Shown: positions 1-9,629 of the stretch, piece after piece
Layout: every line of letters starts with the position of its first letter
Numbering within the stretch: position 1 is the first letter of the stretch
Origin: Deltaproteobacteria bacterium
Lineage (GTDB): Bacteria; Myxococcota_A; UBA9160; SZUA-336
Assembly: GCA_029261925.1 (NCBI GenBank)
Contig: JAJDAJ010000063.1
Span: forward strand, 124,001-188,000
Length of the DNA: 64,000 nt
Direction: 5' to 3'
The notes under the pieces: generated by a model
The model's database searches: none
Told to the model about the DNA's origin: nothing
Seen by the model: the letters and a program-made list of their open reading frames with translations, nothing else
Position numbers and translations under genes: made by a program

Positions 1-61
1 GGCAGTCGCCTGCCGAACAGTGGAAAACCTCTCCCCACACCAGGGAGGACCCTGCCGCCGC

Positions 62-325
62 TCAGCGCAGGGTGCGCCGTCCCTTGCCCAGGAGCAGCCA
101 GTCGAGCGAGACGTTCTCCATGAGCGCCAGGGTGATCAGGAAGTCGGCGTGCGGCGTGGTGCCGTTCTCGTAGCGATTGACGTTCTGCTGGAAGACCCCG
201 AGCTCCTTGGCGAAGGCGCGCTGCGAGCGCTCCCCGCGGACCTCGGCCAGGCGCTTGGGGATCTGGCGCTTCGCCTGGCCCAGCGTGGACCGGGTGACCT
301 TCGGCCTGCTCGAGCGTGACGCCAT
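62..325 (-). CDS. XRE-family helix-turn-helix regulator
   Basis: Small DNA-binding protein of 87 aa. Residues 30-80 look like a Cro/CI helix-turn-helix: RSQRAFAKELGVFQQNVNRY followed by EN gives the 'resist, recognise, Y-E-N-G' pattern, and the end (NVSLDWLLLGKG) is typical of single-domain XRE proteins. I chose the ATG at 325 because AGGAAGGA precedes it at good distance; the frame is open further upstream, but the extra 46 codons are Arg/Ala-rich and look non-coding. It is transcribed away from rsmD. Nothing shows its target; autoregulation from the 326-604 gap is possible. The family call is firm, the role unknown. Confidence 0.8.
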   Translation of the reverse strand: MASRSSRPKVTRSTLGQAKRQIPKRLAEVRGERSQRAFAKELGVFQQNVNRYENGTTPHADFLITLALMENVSLDWLLLGKGRRTLR

Positions 326-604
326 CCTGTGGTCCTTCCTAGCGTGCGCGCCGGCTGCATGAGGGAGCGGGGCAGCTCTGCACCGTCGTGCACATCCCCG
401 CCCCGGAGAGGCGACCCGATCGAGCTGCGCGCGGCTCGCGCGGCGCGCGCGACACTGCACCATGTCACCTCGGGGGGCGCATCCTAGCCGCAGCTCTCCG
501 GGCGTTCAAGCGGAACGCACGGGGGGTGGGTGCATCGACGTTCCACGTCCAACATGGTTGACCCCCGGTGCATGCGCCTGTTATTCGTGCGCGTCGGCGG
601 AGGG

Positions 605-1162
605 ATGTTGCGCGTCGTTGCTGGCCGTCTTCGCGGGCGCTCGCTCGAGACCGCACGGGGTCGCGACACACGCCCCACCAGCGAGCGTGCGCGCGCCGGC
701 CTGTTCGACTGGATCGGGCCGCGCGTGCAGGGCGCGAGCGTGCTGGACCTGTTCGCGGGCTGCGGCGCGCTGGGGATCGAGGCGCTCTCCCGTGGGGCCT
801 GCGGTGTCGTGTTCGTGGAGCGCGCGCGGACGGCCGTCGTGGCGCTACGGCGCAACCTGGCCGCTCTCGATCTCGAGGCCGTCGCGCGGGTCGTCCCGCG
901 CGAGGCCGCCCGCGTGCTGGGCCGCCCCGGCGATCTCGGGGCTCCCTTCGACCTGGTCCTGGCCGATCCGCCGTACGCGGGCAGCTGGGCCGCGGATCTG
1001 GTATCGAAGCCCGGAACCGCGGACCTGCTGGCACCCGGAGGGGTCCTGGTGGTGGAGCGCGCCCGGCGCGACCCGCCCGCAGAGGTCGCCCGGGATCTGG
1101 TGCGCAGCGACGGGAAGACCTACGGCGAGACCGCCTTCGACTGGTACGAGAGGAGCCCATGA
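605..1162 (+). CDS. rsmD: 16S rRNA (guanine966-N2)-methyltransferase RsmD
   Basis: SAM-dependent methyltransferase that modifies G966 of 16S rRNA in the 30S subunit. The N-terminus MLRVVAGRLRGRSLE matches the family start. VLDLFAGCGALGIEALSRGA is the SAM-binding motif I region, and ADPPYAG is the catalytic (D/N)PPY motif. Length (185 aa) is normal. I place the start at ATG 605 from homology; GGAGGG sits very close to it, so TTG 608 is also possible, and the frame extends upstream to 530. The stop overlaps the coaD start (ATGA). The rsmD-coaD pairing is common in bacteria and supports both calls. Confidence 0.9.
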   Translation: MLRVVAGRLRGRSLETARGRDTRPTSERARAGLFDWIGPRVQGASVLDLFAGCGALGIEALSRGACGVVFVERARTAVVALRRNLAALDLEAVARVVPREAARVLGRPGDLGAPFDLVLADPPYAGSWAADLVSKPGTADLLAPGGVLVVERARRDPPAEVARDLVRSDGKTYGETAFDWYERSP

Positions 1163-1650
1163 GCCAGCCACGCATCGCCGTCTACCCGGCCAGCTTCGAC
1201 CCCATCACCAACGGACACCTCGACCTGATCGATCGGGCCGCGCGCGTCTTCGACGAGGTCGTCGTGGCGATCGGAGTCAACGTCGAGAAGTCGGGCGCCT
1301 TCGAGTACGAGGAACGCATGGCGATGCTCGACGAGGTGCTGAGCGACCGCAAGAACGTGCGGGTCGAGTCGTTCTCGGGCCTGCTGGTCGACTTCCTCCG
1401 GGCGCAGAGCTCGCGGATCGTGATCCGGGGCCTGCGGGCGCTCGCCGACTTCGAGTACGAGTTCGAGATGGCGCTGATGAACGCGCACATGTACCCGGAG
1501 ATCGAGACGGTCTTCCTGATGACCAGCGAGCGCTGGTTCTACGTCAGCTCGTCTCGACTGCGCGAGCTGGCGAAATTCGGCACGGACATCGGCGAGTTCG
1601 TTCCGGAGCCGGTCGCGCGCCGCATGCGCGAGAAGTTCGGTCCCGGCTGA
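1159..1650 (+). CDS. coaD: Phosphopantetheine adenylyltransferase
   Basis: Catalyses the penultimate step of coenzyme A synthesis, joining 4'-phosphopantetheine and ATP to give dephospho-CoA. The 163-aa protein has the nucleotidyltransferase signature near the N-terminus (YPASFDPITNGHLDLI, with the TNGH histidine), RGLRALADFEYE in the middle and YVSSSRLREL as the ISSTxIR-type motif. Length and motifs are standard. The ATG overlaps the rsmD stop by 4 nt and has an AGAGGAG ribosome site, so the two are co-translated. coaBC lies 3.7 kb downstream, so two CoA-pathway loci sit in one region but in separate transcription units. Confidence 0.95.
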   Translation: MSQPRIAVYPASFDPITNGHLDLIDRAARVFDEVVVAIGVNVEKSGAFEYEERMAMLDEVLSDRKNVRVESFSGLLVDFLRAQSSRIVIRGLRALADFEYEFEMALMNAHMYPEIETVFLMTSERWFYVSSSRLRELAKFGTDIGEFVPEPVARRMREKFGPG

Positions 1651-1660
1651 GCTGCGGCCG

Positions 1661-3025
1661 CTACCGGTTGATCTCCAGCTCCTTCATCTTGAGCTGGAGG
1701 CCCCGGCGCGAGAGTCCGAGGTCGCGCGCTGCGCGCGTCACGTTGCCCGCGGTGCGCTCGAGTGCCTCCAGGATCGCTTCGCGCTCGAGCTGACGCGTCG
1801 CCTGGCGCACGCGGTCGCGCAGCGGTGTCGGGCTCGCGTCCTGCGCTGCCGCGTCCGGTACCGCGGTGCTGCCGGGGACGTCGCCGGCGCGGATGATCTC
1901 TCCATCGCAGAGCAGCACCGCGCGCTCGACCGCATTCTCCAGCTCGCGCAGGTTCCCGGGCCAGTCCTGGGACTGCAGCGCGGCCATCGCGGCGGGCTCG
2001 ACCGCGCGCACCTGGCGCTCGAAGCGGCGCCCGAAGCGCTCGATGAAGAAGCGCACGAGCACGGGGATGTCGGCGCGGCGCTCGCGCAGCGGCGGCAGCT
2101 GGATCGGCACCACGTGGAGCCGGTAGAACAGGTCCTCCCGGAAGCGGCCGGCGCTCACCTCCTCGCGCAGGTCCCGGTTGGTGGCGGCGATCAGCCGCAC
2201 GTCGACCGCGACCGTCTCGGTGCCGCCCACGCGATAGAAGCGCGCCTCCTGCAGCGCGCGCAGCAGCTTGGGCTGCGCCGGCGACGGCAGCTCGCCGATC
2301 TCGTCTAGGAAGAGCGTCCCGCCGTCCGCGAGCTCGAAGCGCCCGGGCTTGCGCGCGCCGGCGCCGGTGAACGCGCCCTTCTCGTAGCCGAAGAGCTCGC
2401 TCTCGATCAGACCCTCCGGGATCGCCGCGCAGTTGATCTTGATGAACGGGCCGCTGGCGCGATCGCTGGCCCGGTGCAGGCTCCGGGCCACCAGCTCCTT
2501 GCCCGTGCCCGACTCTCCACTGATCAGGACCGTTGCGGTGGTGGGGGCCACACGCTCGACCACGCGGCGGATCTCCTCGAGCTGCGGGCTGTGTCCCTCG
2601 AGCAGGTGGGCGGGATCCTCACCGGGACCCGAGCGCGCCTCGCGGGAGTCGAGCCGGTGCGTCTCGACCGCCTTGCGCAGGACCTGGCGGACCTCGTCCG
2701 GCTCGAAGGGCTTGGTCAGGTAGTCGAACGCGCCGTGCTTCAGGGCCTCGACGGCGCTGCCCACGGTGCCGTGCGCGGTCAGGAGCACCACGGGCAGATC
2801 CGGCCAGCGCGCGTGGATCTCGCCCAGCAGCTCGAGCCCGTTGAGCTGCGGCATGCGCAGGTCGGTGAGCACGGCATCGACGCTGCGCGCGGCCAGCTGC
2901 TCGAGGGCGAGCACGCCGTTGGCCGCCTCGAAGACCTCGTGTCCGTCGCGCTTGAGCAGCGCGACCAGCACGCGGCGCATGTTCTCCTCGTCCTCGACGA
3001 CCAGCAGCACGCCCGGCGCGCTCAC
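1661..3025 (-). CDS. NtrC-type sigma-54 response regulator
   Basis: Response regulator of 454 aa that should activate sigma-54 promoters. Receiver about 1-120 (acidic pocket EDE, phospho-acceptor Asp55 in LTDLRMP, Lys in DYLTKPF), AAA+ domain about 145-380 (Walker A GESGTGKE, sigma-54 contact loop GAFTGA, FLDEIGE as Walker B), and a C-terminal Fis-like helix-turn-helix ending [21 protein letters not shown] chose GTG 3025 because it overlaps the kinase stop (GTGA) and has GGAGG upstream; the open frame before it encodes kinase sequence in another phase. It forms a unit with the kinase at 3022-5067. Its regulon is unknown. Confidence 0.9.
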   Translation of the reverse strand: MSAPGVLLVVEDEENMRRVLVALLKRDGHEVFEAANGVLALEQLAARSVDAVLTDLRMPQLNGLELLGEIHARWPDLPVVLLTAHGTVGSAVEALKHGAFDYLTKPFEPDEVRQVLRKAVETHRLDSREARSGPGEDPAHLLEGHSPQLEEIRRVVERVAPTTATVLISGESGTGKELVARSLHRASDRASGPFIKINCAAIPEGLIESELFGYEKGAFTGAGARKPGRFELADGGTLFLDEIGELPSPAQPKLLRALQEARFYRVGGTETVAVDVRLIAATNRDLREEVSAGRFREDLFYRLHVVPIQLPPLRERRADIPVLVRFFIERFGRRFERQVRAVEPAAMAALQSQDWPGNLRELENAVERAVLLCDGEIIRAGDVPGSTAVPDAAAQDASPTPLRDRVRQATRQLEREAILEALERTAGNVTRAARDLGLSRRGLQLKMKELEINR

Positions 3026-5067
3026 GAGCTCGCCTCCGGTGGGCTGCAGGGCAGCCGGATCAGCACGGTCGTGCCCGCGCCCTCGACCGAGCGCAGCTCG
3101 ATGGTGCCGCCCTGGGCGCGCATCAGGCGCTCGCAGAGCGCCAGCCCGAGGCCGGTCCCGGCGGGGCGCGTCGTGAAGAAGGGCACGAAGGCGCGGTCGA
3201 GGGTCTCCTCGTCCATGCCGGGGCCGTCGTCGGTCACGGAGATCTCGATCCACGCGTCGCGGAGATCGGTGGTCGGCTCGGAGCGCGCTGCGATCCGGAT
3301 CCGGCCACTGCCCTCGAGTGCCTGGTAGGCGTTGTGCACGACGTTGGCGATCACGCGCTCGAGCAGTGCCGCGTCGGCCTCGAGCTCCGGGAGCCCCTTC
3401 TCCACGTCGACCTCGAGATGGACGTCGGGCTGCGCCTCGTCACGGGCCACGGTGCCGATGCAGGTGCGCACGAAGTGGCCCACGTCCTTGATCGGGGCGC
3501 TGCGCGCCGTCGGCCGCGAGTAGTCCAGGAACGTCTCGACCACGCGGTCGAGGCGCCGGATCTCGTCGACGACGACCTGCCGGAAGACCGCGGCATCCTC
3601 GTGGCTGTGCTCGCTGTCCTCCAGGAGAGCCAGCGAGCCGCGGATCGTCGCGAGCGGGTTGCGGATCTCGTGGGCGAGACCGCTGGCCATCTCGCCGAGT
3701 GCGACCAGACGATCGCGCGCCCGGAGCTGCTCGAAGGTGCGAGAGTCGCGAATCGCCAGCGCGAGCTTGTCGGAGACCTCCCGCAGCAGCTCGATCTCCG
3801 CGCTGGAGAGCGACTCCTCGGAGCGCTCGTCGCGCAGCGTCCAGAAGCCCACGAGCGTGGTCTCGTCGGTGCGCAGCGGGAGCACGATCTGGGCGTCGAG
3901 GTCGCGCATGGTCCGGCGCAGCACCGCCAGGCGCTCCACATCGTCGGGGTGCCGCGCCTCGTCGTGCGCCTTGGCGAGATCGGCGTCGACCAGCACGTCG
4001 CTCTGCTCGAGCGCCTCGACCCAGACGGGATCGCGCATCAGGCTGACGCGGGCGCGCGGCGGCAGTCCCAGGCTCCCGGCCTGCTGGAAGCCGAGGTGGC
4101 GGTCGTCGCGCAGGAAGACCGAGGCGGTCTGGAGCCGCGAGCTGCTCTCGAGGGCGGCCAGCAGCTCGGACAGGATCTCGTCGAGGGTCAGCAGGTGCGC
4201 CAGGCGGTCCGACACGCCGCGCAGCGCGCGCTGCAGCGCGACGCGGTCGGCGACGAAGATCCGGGCAATCCAGTCCTGGGCCACGCGCCGCACGGTGCCG
4301 AAGGCGATCAGCAGCGCGAACGAGGCCACGAAGGCGTTGAACGCGAACAGGTCCAGGCGCTCCCCGACCTGGATCCGGATCGCCCAGAATACCGCCGCGA
4401 TACCCAGCGCGGTCGCCGTCAGGGCCGCTGCGTTTCCCACGAGAACGCGCAGATCTGCAATCCGGACGCGCGCGATGTGGAGATAGCTCACGTACAGGTA
4501 GAGCTGTGGGGCCAGGCTGGTGAGGATGCGCGGCAGCCCCAGCAGCCAGAGCAGGGAATCGCCGAGCACACCGGCGGTGGCGAGGCCGTGGGCGACCGCG
4601 AGGTAGCGAAGCCGCACGTGCTCACCGGAGAGCTCGGGCTCGATCGGGCGAGCCACGATCACCGCGCCGGCGATCGCACCGGCCGCGCCCCAGAGCTGTG
4701 CGCCGAGCGCCGGCGCGTCGGGCAGGGCGAGTGCGCTCGCGGCGCCGAGCGCGCCCAGCACCCACGCGGCGGCGAGCCAGCGCCGCTGCGTGCCACCGCG
4801 ACCGGCGAGGTTCGCAGCCAGTGACATGCAGGCCGGTGCCAGCAGCCAGAGCGCGGCGACCGAGACCGGCCGCGCGCCAGCGACCCCCGATGCCGCGAGC
4901 CCGTGCGCGCCCGCCCAGGCTCCGTGGAGCAGGGCGAGCAGCGCCAGGCGCCAGGCGCCGCCGGCCTGACGGTGCAGCAGCGAGGCCGCGGCCCAGACGA
5001 GCGACGCGGCGGCTCCCATCAGGCCGCTCTGCGTCTCGAGCGACAGCGCTCCGACGGAGGGGGACAT
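3022..5067 (-). CDS. Membrane histidine kinase with GAF domain
   Basis: Sensor kinase of 681 aa. The first 270 residues form about eight hydrophobic helices. A GAF-like domain follows (about 285-445), then HisKA with His466 in GLAHEIRNPLA, then HATPase_c (N box NVVHNAYQAL, G1 DDGPGMD, G2 GTGLGLAL). The layout resembles PrsK-type kinases of exosortase systems, but a clear HisKA domain is present and no exosortase gene is in the window, so I do not assign that name. The start ATG 5067 follows AGAGGATACGG. The stop overlaps the response regulator start, so the two are translationally coupled. The signal is unknown. Confidence 0.9.
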   Translation of the reverse strand: MSPSVGALSLETQSGLMGAAASLVWAAASLLHRQAGGAWRLALLALLHGAWAGAHGLAASGVAGARPVSVAALWLLAPACMSLAANLAGRGGTQRRWLAAAWVLGALGAASALALPDAPALGAQLWGAAGAIAGAVIVARPIEPELSGEHVRLRYLAVAHGLATAGVLGDSLLWLLGLPRILTSLAPQLYLYVSYLHIARVRIADLRVLVGNAAALTATALGIAAVFWAIRIQVGERLDLFAFNAFVASFALLIAFGTVRRVAQDWIARIFVADRVALQRALRGVSDRLAHLLTLDEILSELLAALESSSRLQTASVFLRDDRHLGFQQAGSLGLPPRARVSLMRDPVWVEALEQSDVLVDADLAKAHDEARHPDDVERLAVLRRTMRDLDAQIVLPLRTDETTLVGFWTLRDERSEESLSSAEIELLREVSDKLALAIRDSRTFEQLRARDRLVALGEMASGLAHEIRNPLATIRGSLALLEDSEHSHEDAAVFRQVVVDEIRRLDRVVETFLDYSRPTARSAPIKDVGHFVRTCIGTVARDEAQPDVHLEVDVEKGLPELEADAALLERVIANVVHNAYQALEGSGRIRIAARSEPTTDLRDAWIEISVTDDGPGMDEETLDRAFVPFFTTRPAGTGLGLALCERLMRAQGGTIELRSVEGAGTTVLIRLPCSPPEASS

Positions 5068-5156
5068 CCGTATCCTCTTCGGTCGGGCGCGGCGGGGACC
5101 TTCGGTGCCGGGCTCCGGCGCGCCCCAGGGTGAGACGCTCCGACGCCCGCGCAGGT

Positions 5157-5185
5157 TTGACAGCCCGCCGGGCCAGGGCTACTTT
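5157..5185 (+). promoter_or_regulatory. Probable sigma-70-type promoter for the coaBC operon
   Basis: A perfect -35 hexamer TTGACA (5157-5162) is followed after exactly 17 nt by TACTTT (5180-5185), a weak -10. It lies about 130 nt before the coaBC start in the 247-nt gap separating coaBC from the divergent kinase gene. A small GC-rich hairpin (GGCGGCG...CGCCGCC, about 5224-5243) lies downstream in the presumed leader. Confidence 0.5.
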
Positions 5186-5314
5186 GCGGTCACAAGTGTC
5201 TGTAATGACTGGGGATTTCAAAGGCGGCGCGCAACGCCGCCCGGCCTGCGCCGGGCCCGGCTGCCCGGACGGGCCGCACGCCTGCGGCAGCGCTGGCAGC
5301 GGGAGCGGTCGCGC

Positions 5315-6502
5315 GTGAAGATCCTGCTCGGGATCAGCGGCGGCATCGCGGCCTACAAGGCATGCGAGCTGGTCCGTCAGCTCACCACCCGGGGCCACGC
5401 GGTCCGCGTGGTGGCCACGCAGCACGCGCTGGAGTTCGTGTCCGCGCTGACCCTGCAGACGCTCAGCGGTGAGCGCGTGCGCTCGGACCTGTTCTCGTTG
5501 ACCGAGGAGTCCGAGATCTCGCACATCGACCTGGCGGACTGGGCGGATGTCGCGCTGATCGCGCCGGCGACCGCCAACACGATCGCCCGTCTGGCCAGCG
5601 GCATCGCCGACGACCTGCTGACCACGGTCTGCCTCGCCACGCGCGCGCCGCTCGTCGTGGCGCCGGCGATGAACGTCAACATGTACCGGCACCCCGCCAC
5701 GCAGGAGAACCTGGATCGGCTGGCCAAGCGCGGGGTGCGGATCGTCGGGCCCGATGCCGGCGAGCTCGCGTGCGGCTGGCAGGGCGAGGGCCGGCTCGTC
5801 GACCCGGTCGCGATCGTCGCTGCGGCGGAGCGCGCGGCCGGGAGGCAGCGCCTGCGCGGCGAGGTGGTGCTGGTCGATGCGGGCCCGACGGCCGAGCCCG
5901 TCGATCCGGTCCGCGTGCTGACCAACCGCTCGTCGGGCCGCATGGGCTTCGCGATCGCCGAGGTCGCCGCGCGCGAGGGCGCCGAGGTCCTGCTGGTCGC
6001 CGGTCCGGTGCACCTGCCCACGCCCCACGGCGTGGAGCGCATCGACGTGGTCACGGCGGCCGAGATGCGCGACGCCGTGCTGGCGAGCCTGCCCCGCGCC
6101 ACGCTGGTCGTGCTGGCGGCTGCCGTCTCGGACTACGCCGTGCGCGAGCCCGCGGGCACGAAGCTCAAGCGCGAGGGCGCCGAGCAGATCACGCTGGAGC
6201 TGGTTCGCAATCCCGACATCCTGCGCGAGGTCGTCGAGCGACGCAGCGGCCAGGTCGTGGTCGGGTTCGCAGCGGAGACGGACGACGTGCTGGCCAACGC
6301 CCGCGCCAAGCTCGGGCGCAAGGGCTGTGACCTGATCGTCGCCAACGACGTGTCGCGCCCGGAGATCGGCTTCGACGTGGATCGCAACGAGGTCACCATC
6401 GTCGGTCCCGGAGCGGGCGACGTCTTGGAGATCCCGATGGCCACCAAGCACGAGGTGGCCGAGCGCATCCTGGAGCGCGCACTCGAGGTCCGGCGGTCAT
6501 GA
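5315..6502 (+). CDS. coaBC: Phosphopantothenoylcysteine decarboxylase / phosphopantothenate-cysteine ligase
   Basis: Bifunctional cytosolic enzyme that joins cysteine to 4'-phosphopantothenate (CoaB half) and decarboxylates the product with FMN (CoaC half). Residues 1-175 are the CoaC flavoprotein: GISGGIAAYKA, His70 in SHIDL, APAMNVNM, and the cysteine clamp ELACGWQGEGRL. Residues 185-390 are CoaB: DAGPTAEPVDPVRVLTNRSS, AAAVSDYAV and KLKRE. Length 395 aa is normal. The GTG 5315 start has GGGAGCGG upstream; the longer open frame to 5105 is Arg/Pro-rich and lies over the promoter. The stop overlaps nfeD (ATGA), making it first gene of a five-gene operon. Confidence 0.95.
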   Translation: MKILLGISGGIAAYKACELVRQLTTRGHAVRVVATQHALEFVSALTLQTLSGERVRSDLFSLTEESEISHIDLADWADVALIAPATANTIARLASGIADDLLTTVCLATRAPLVVAPAMNVNMYRHPATQENLDRLAKRGVRIVGPDAGELACGWQGEGRLVDPVAIVAAAERAAGRQRLRGEVVLVDAGPTAEPVDPVRVLTNRSSGRMGFAIAEVAAREGAEVLLVAGPVHLPTPHGVERIDVVTAAEMRDAVLASLPRATLVVLAAAVSDYAVREPAGTKLKREGAEQITLELVRNPDILREVVERRSGQVVVGFAAETDDVLANARAKLGRKGCDLIVANDVSRPEIGFDVDRNEVTIVGPGAGDVLEIPMATKHEVAERILERALEVRRS

Positions 6503-7863
6503 GCCCGGGACTCCGGACGGGGCTGCTCGCCGTGCTGGCAGCCGCCGCAGGACTGATCGGCCAGCCGGCGGCCGCGGCCACGGTGTACGTGGCCGGGATC
6601 GACGGCCCCATCTCGGTGGCCACGGCGCAGCACGTCGAGGCGGCCGTGGAGCGGGCGGAGGACGAGGGTGCCGACGCGCTGGTCCTGGAGCTCGACACGC
6701 CGGGAGGCGTGCTCGACGCGACCAAGGACATCGTCTCGTCGCTGCTCAACGCTCGCGTGCCGGTGATCGTCTACGTGTCGCCGCGCGGCGCCTGGGCGGC
6801 GTCCGCGGGCACCTTCATCACCATGGCGGCGCACGTCGCCGCCATGTCCCCGGGCACCAGCATCGGGGCGGCGCACCCGGTGTTCCAGGGGCAGGGGCCC
6901 ACGCTGCCGCCGCCGGAGCGGGACGGTGAGGGGGAGGACCCGGAGCGGCGTCGCGACTACATGAACGAGAAGATCGAGAACTTCACCGCGGCGTTCATCG
7001 AGTCGATCGCGACCGAACGCGGCCGGAACGTGAAGTGGGCGGCCGAGGCCGTGCGCGACTCGGTCGCGATCGGGCCGGACGCCGCGGTCGAGATGAACGT
7101 CGTGGACCTGGTGGCGGCCAACCTCGACGACCTCCTGGAGCAGATCCACGGGCGCGAGGTCGTGGTCGACGGCGAGAAGCGCGTCCTCGACACCGCGGAC
7201 GCGCGCCGCGTGGAGGTCGAGATGACCGGACGCCAGCGCTTCCTGGCGTTCCTGGCCAACCCGCAGGTCTCCGCGCTGCTCATGCTGGGCGCCCTGGCCG
7301 GGCTCTACATGGAGGTGCAGAGCCCGGGCCTGATCATCCCCGGAGCGCTGGGCGCCAGCTGCCTGGTGCTCTTCCTGTTCTCGCTGCAGATCATCCCTTT
7401 CGACTGGATCGGGGTGCTGCTGATGCTCGTGGGGCTGGGGCTGCTGGTCGCGGAGATCTTCGTGACCTCCTTTGGCCTGCTCTTCGCCGCGGGCCTGGCG
7501 TGCTTCGCCATCGGCGCGTACATGAGCTTCCGCGTGCCCGAGGTCTCCGACCTGGCCCTGCCCGTGACCGGCTTCATCCTGCCGGTCACCGCCGTGCTGG
7601 CGGTGTTCGGCGCGATCGTGGTCTTCGGCGTCTCGCGCAGCTTCGCGCGTCCGCAGTACACGGGCGCCGAGGGGCTGATCGGCGAGCGCGGGGTCGCTGC
7701 CGACGACGTCAGCGCCACCAGTGGCCGCGTGCGCGTGCGCGGTGAGCTCTGGGCGGCCCGTTCCGAAGAGCCGATTCCCGCCGGCGACCGCATCGAGGTC
7801 ACCGAGCTGAACAACCTGGTCGTGAGCGTGCGAAGAGCCGGCGACCCCGGAGGATCCGACTGA
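6499..7863 (+). CDS. NfeD-family membrane-bound serine protease (long form)
   Basis: Long-type NfeD/ClpP-class membrane protease of 454 aa. A signal segment (1-27) is followed by the protease domain (about 30-230), with the Ser102 nucleophile in AASAGTFI and Lys158 in MNEKIENF as candidate Ser-Lys dyad by comparison with the archaeal 1510-N protease. Four or five membrane helices follow (about 250-375), then a C-terminal OB-fold NfeD domain (about 385-450). Long NfeD proteins are typically encoded beside a stomatin/slipin that they bind and can cleave, and here the slipin start overlaps the stop (TGATG). The substrate in this organism is not known. Confidence 0.9.
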   Translation: MSPGLRTGLLAVLAAAAGLIGQPAAAATVYVAGIDGPISVATAQHVEAAVERAEDEGADALVLELDTPGGVLDATKDIVSSLLNARVPVIVYVSPRGAWAASAGTFITMAAHVAAMSPGTSIGAAHPVFQGQGPTLPPPERDGEGEDPERRRDYMNEKIENFTAAFIESIATERGRNVKWAAEAVRDSVAIGPDAAVEMNVVDLVAANLDDLLEQIHGREVVVDGEKRVLDTADARRVEVEMTGRQRFLAFLANPQVSALLMLGALAGLYMEVQSPGLIIPGALGASCLVLFLFSLQIIPFDWIGVLLMLVGLGLLVAEIFVTSFGLLFAAGLACFAIGAYMSFRVPEVSDLALPVTGFILPVTAVLAVFGAIVVFGVSRSFARPQYTGAEGLIGERGVAADDVSATSGRVRVRGELWAARSEEPIPAGDRIEVTELNNLVVSVRRAGDPGGSD

Positions 7864-8696
7864 TGCCTATTGCCCTCGTGGTCGTCCTTGGACTCGCCCT
7901 CCTGATCCTGTTCATGGCGGTGAACATCCTGCAGGAGTACGAGCGCGGCGTCGTGTTCCGGCTGGGTCGCTTCAACGCGGTCAAGGGAGCCGGCCTGCGC
8001 CTGATCATTCCCGGTGTCGATCGCCTGGTGAAGATCAGCATGCGCGAGGTCGTGATGGACGTCCCGCCCCAGGACATCATCACGCTCGACAACGTGTCGG
8101 TGCAGGTCAACGCGGTGCTGTACTTCCGGGTGGTCCACCCGGAGGATGCGATCATCAAGGTCGAGAACTACCTGTACGGCACCTCGCAGCTGGCGCAGAC
8201 CACCCTGCGCAGCGTCTGCGGCCGCGCCGAGCTCGACACGCTGCTCTCCGACCGCGAGCGGCTCAACCGGGAGCTCCAGGAGGAGCTGGACCGCGGGACC
8301 GACCCCTGGGGCGTGAAGGTCCGGGCCGTCGAGATCAAGCACATCGATCTGCCCGCCGACATGCAGCGTGCCATGGCCCGCCAGGCCGAGGCCGAGCGCG
8401 AGCGGCGCGCCAAGGTCATCCACGCCGACGGCGAGTTCCAGGCAGCCCAGCGCCTGAGCGATGCTTCGGACATCATGACCGCATCGCCGTACACGCTGCA
8501 GCTGCGCTACCTGCAGACGCTCGGTGACATCGCGACCGAGAAGAACTCGACCATCGTCTTCCCGCTGCCCATCGAGCTGATCGAGCCGCTGCTCAACGTA
8601 CGGGCGGAGCTCGGTGATGCCGGCCTGCGGGCCGAGCGAGCGCAGCGAGCGGAGCGGGCCGCGCGCGCCACCGACGCACCCGGGGCCGAGGACTAG
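7863..8696 (+). CDS. Slipin (stomatin-like SPFH/Band 7 protein)
   Basis: Membrane-anchored scaffold of 277 aa. One N-terminal hydrophobic helix (about 3-22) is followed by the SPFH domain starting [13 protein letters not shown], with typical [16 protein letters not shown] and [21 protein letters not shown]-like strands, then a helical region rich in Arg, Glu and Ala. Prokaryotic slipins oligomerise on the inner membrane and pair with long NfeD proteases, as here. The tail (about 255-277) repeats [14 protein letters not shown] and looks like a low-complexity extension. Start ATG 7863 shares one base with the nfeD stop. Confidence 0.9.
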   Translation: MPIALVVVLGLALLILFMAVNILQEYERGVVFRLGRFNAVKGAGLRLIIPGVDRLVKISMREVVMDVPPQDIITLDNVSVQVNAVLYFRVVHPEDAIIKVENYLYGTSQLAQTTLRSVCGRAELDTLLSDRERLNRELQEELDRGTDPWGVKVRAVEIKHIDLPADMQRAMARQAEAERERRAKVIHADGEFQAAQRLSDASDIMTASPYTLQLRYLQTLGDIATEKNSTIVFPLPIELIEPLLNVRAELGDAGLRAERAQRAERAARATDAPGAED

Positions 8697-8699
8697 CGC

Positions 8700-9629
8700 A
8701 TGCGCTTCCTGGTCTTCCTGCTCGTCCTCGCGGCGGGCGCTGCGACCTACGCCGTCGGTCTGGCGCTCTTCGAGGTCGGCACGGACGAGGAGGCGGTCGT
8801 GCTGCGTCTGGGGGCCTACCACCGCTCGGTCGGCCCCGGGCAGTACCGCTGGCACTGGCCGCCGCTGGAGACCCACGAGAAGCGCTCGGTCACCGAGAAC
8901 ATCGAGGTGGAGTTCGGCTTCCGCACCATCCCGGGCACGAATCCCCCCGAGTACTCGCAGCGACCGGCCGAGAAGACCATGGTGACGGCCGACGAGAACC
9001 TGGTCGATGTGAACTTCGCGCTCCGGTACAAGATCTCGAGCCTGCGCGACTTCCTGTTCAACGTGCGCGACCCACAGACCGCGATCCGCGACGTGGCTGC
9101 GGCCGCCATCCGCAGCGTGGTCGCGCGCTACCCGATCGAGATGGTCCTCGCGAAGGGCAAGGCCCGGGTCGAGGCCGAGACCCTGGACTACGTGCGCGCG
9201 GCGCTCGAGGAGTACGGCGCGGGCATCGAGGTGATCAACGTGCAGCTCCAGGACGTGGAGCCGCCCGACGAGGTCAAGGAGGCCTTCGCCGAGGTGACCA
9301 GTGCCGAGCAGGAGGGTGCCCGCCTGGTGCTCGAGGCCCGCGGCTATGCCGAGAAGGTGGTGCCCGGGGCGCGCGGTCAGTCCGAGCAGCGGCTCAACGA
9401 GGCCAATGCCTACCGCTCCGAGCGAATCCTGCGCGCCCGCGGCGAGGCGGACCGCTTCAACGCGGTCTACGCGGAGTACCGCAAGGCGCCCGAGGTCACG
9501 CGCCAGCGCCTGTACATCGAGACGCTCGAGGAGGTCCTGCCGCGCATCGAGAAGATCGTGATGGAGCAGGGCCAGTCGGAGAAGATCCTGCCCTACCTGC
9601 CGCTGGTACCGCGGGGGACCCGCCCGTGA
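8700..9629 (+). CDS. hflK: HflK-like SPFH protein
   Basis: Inner-membrane SPFH protein of 309 aa. N-terminal anchor (about 2-25), then a Band 7 domain (VGTDEEAVVLRLGAY, GQYRWHWPP, MVTADENLVDVNFALRYKI), then a coiled-coil-like region with AAIRSVVARYPIEMVL and a C-terminal PYLPL segment. HflK and HflC form a cage around FtsH and modulate its proteolysis in Escherichia coli. Its place directly before a second SPFH gene with a GTGA overlap supports HflK. It is shorter than the E. coli protein (about 419 aa) and lacks the Gly-rich N-terminus and C-terminal extension. Confidence 0.85.
   Translation: MRFLVFLLVLAAGAATYAVGLALFEVGTDEEAVVLRLGAYHRSVGPGQYRWHWPPLETHEKRSVTENIEVEFGFRTIPGTNPPEYSQRPAEKTMVTADENLVDVNFALRYKISSLRDFLFNVRDPQTAIRDVAAAAIRSVVARYPIEMVLAKGKARVEAETLDYVRAALEEYGAGIEVINVQLQDVEPPDEVKEAFAEVTSAEQEGARLVLEARGYAEKVVPGARGQSEQRLNEANAYRSERILRARGEADRFNAVYAEYRKAPEVTRQRLYIETLEEVLPRIEKIVMEQGQSEKILPYLPLVPRGTRP

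Noticed and set aside
3334-4824. Long antisense open frame (496 codons) opposite the histidine kinase
   Set aside because: Composition and periodicity follow the kinase on the other strand; no start context or family pattern. High-G+C shadow.
3022-5067. Assigning the kinase as PrsK of an exosortase system
   Set aside because: The layout is similar but it has an ordinary HisKA phospho-acceptor domain, and neither exosortase nor exopolysaccharide genes are adjacent.
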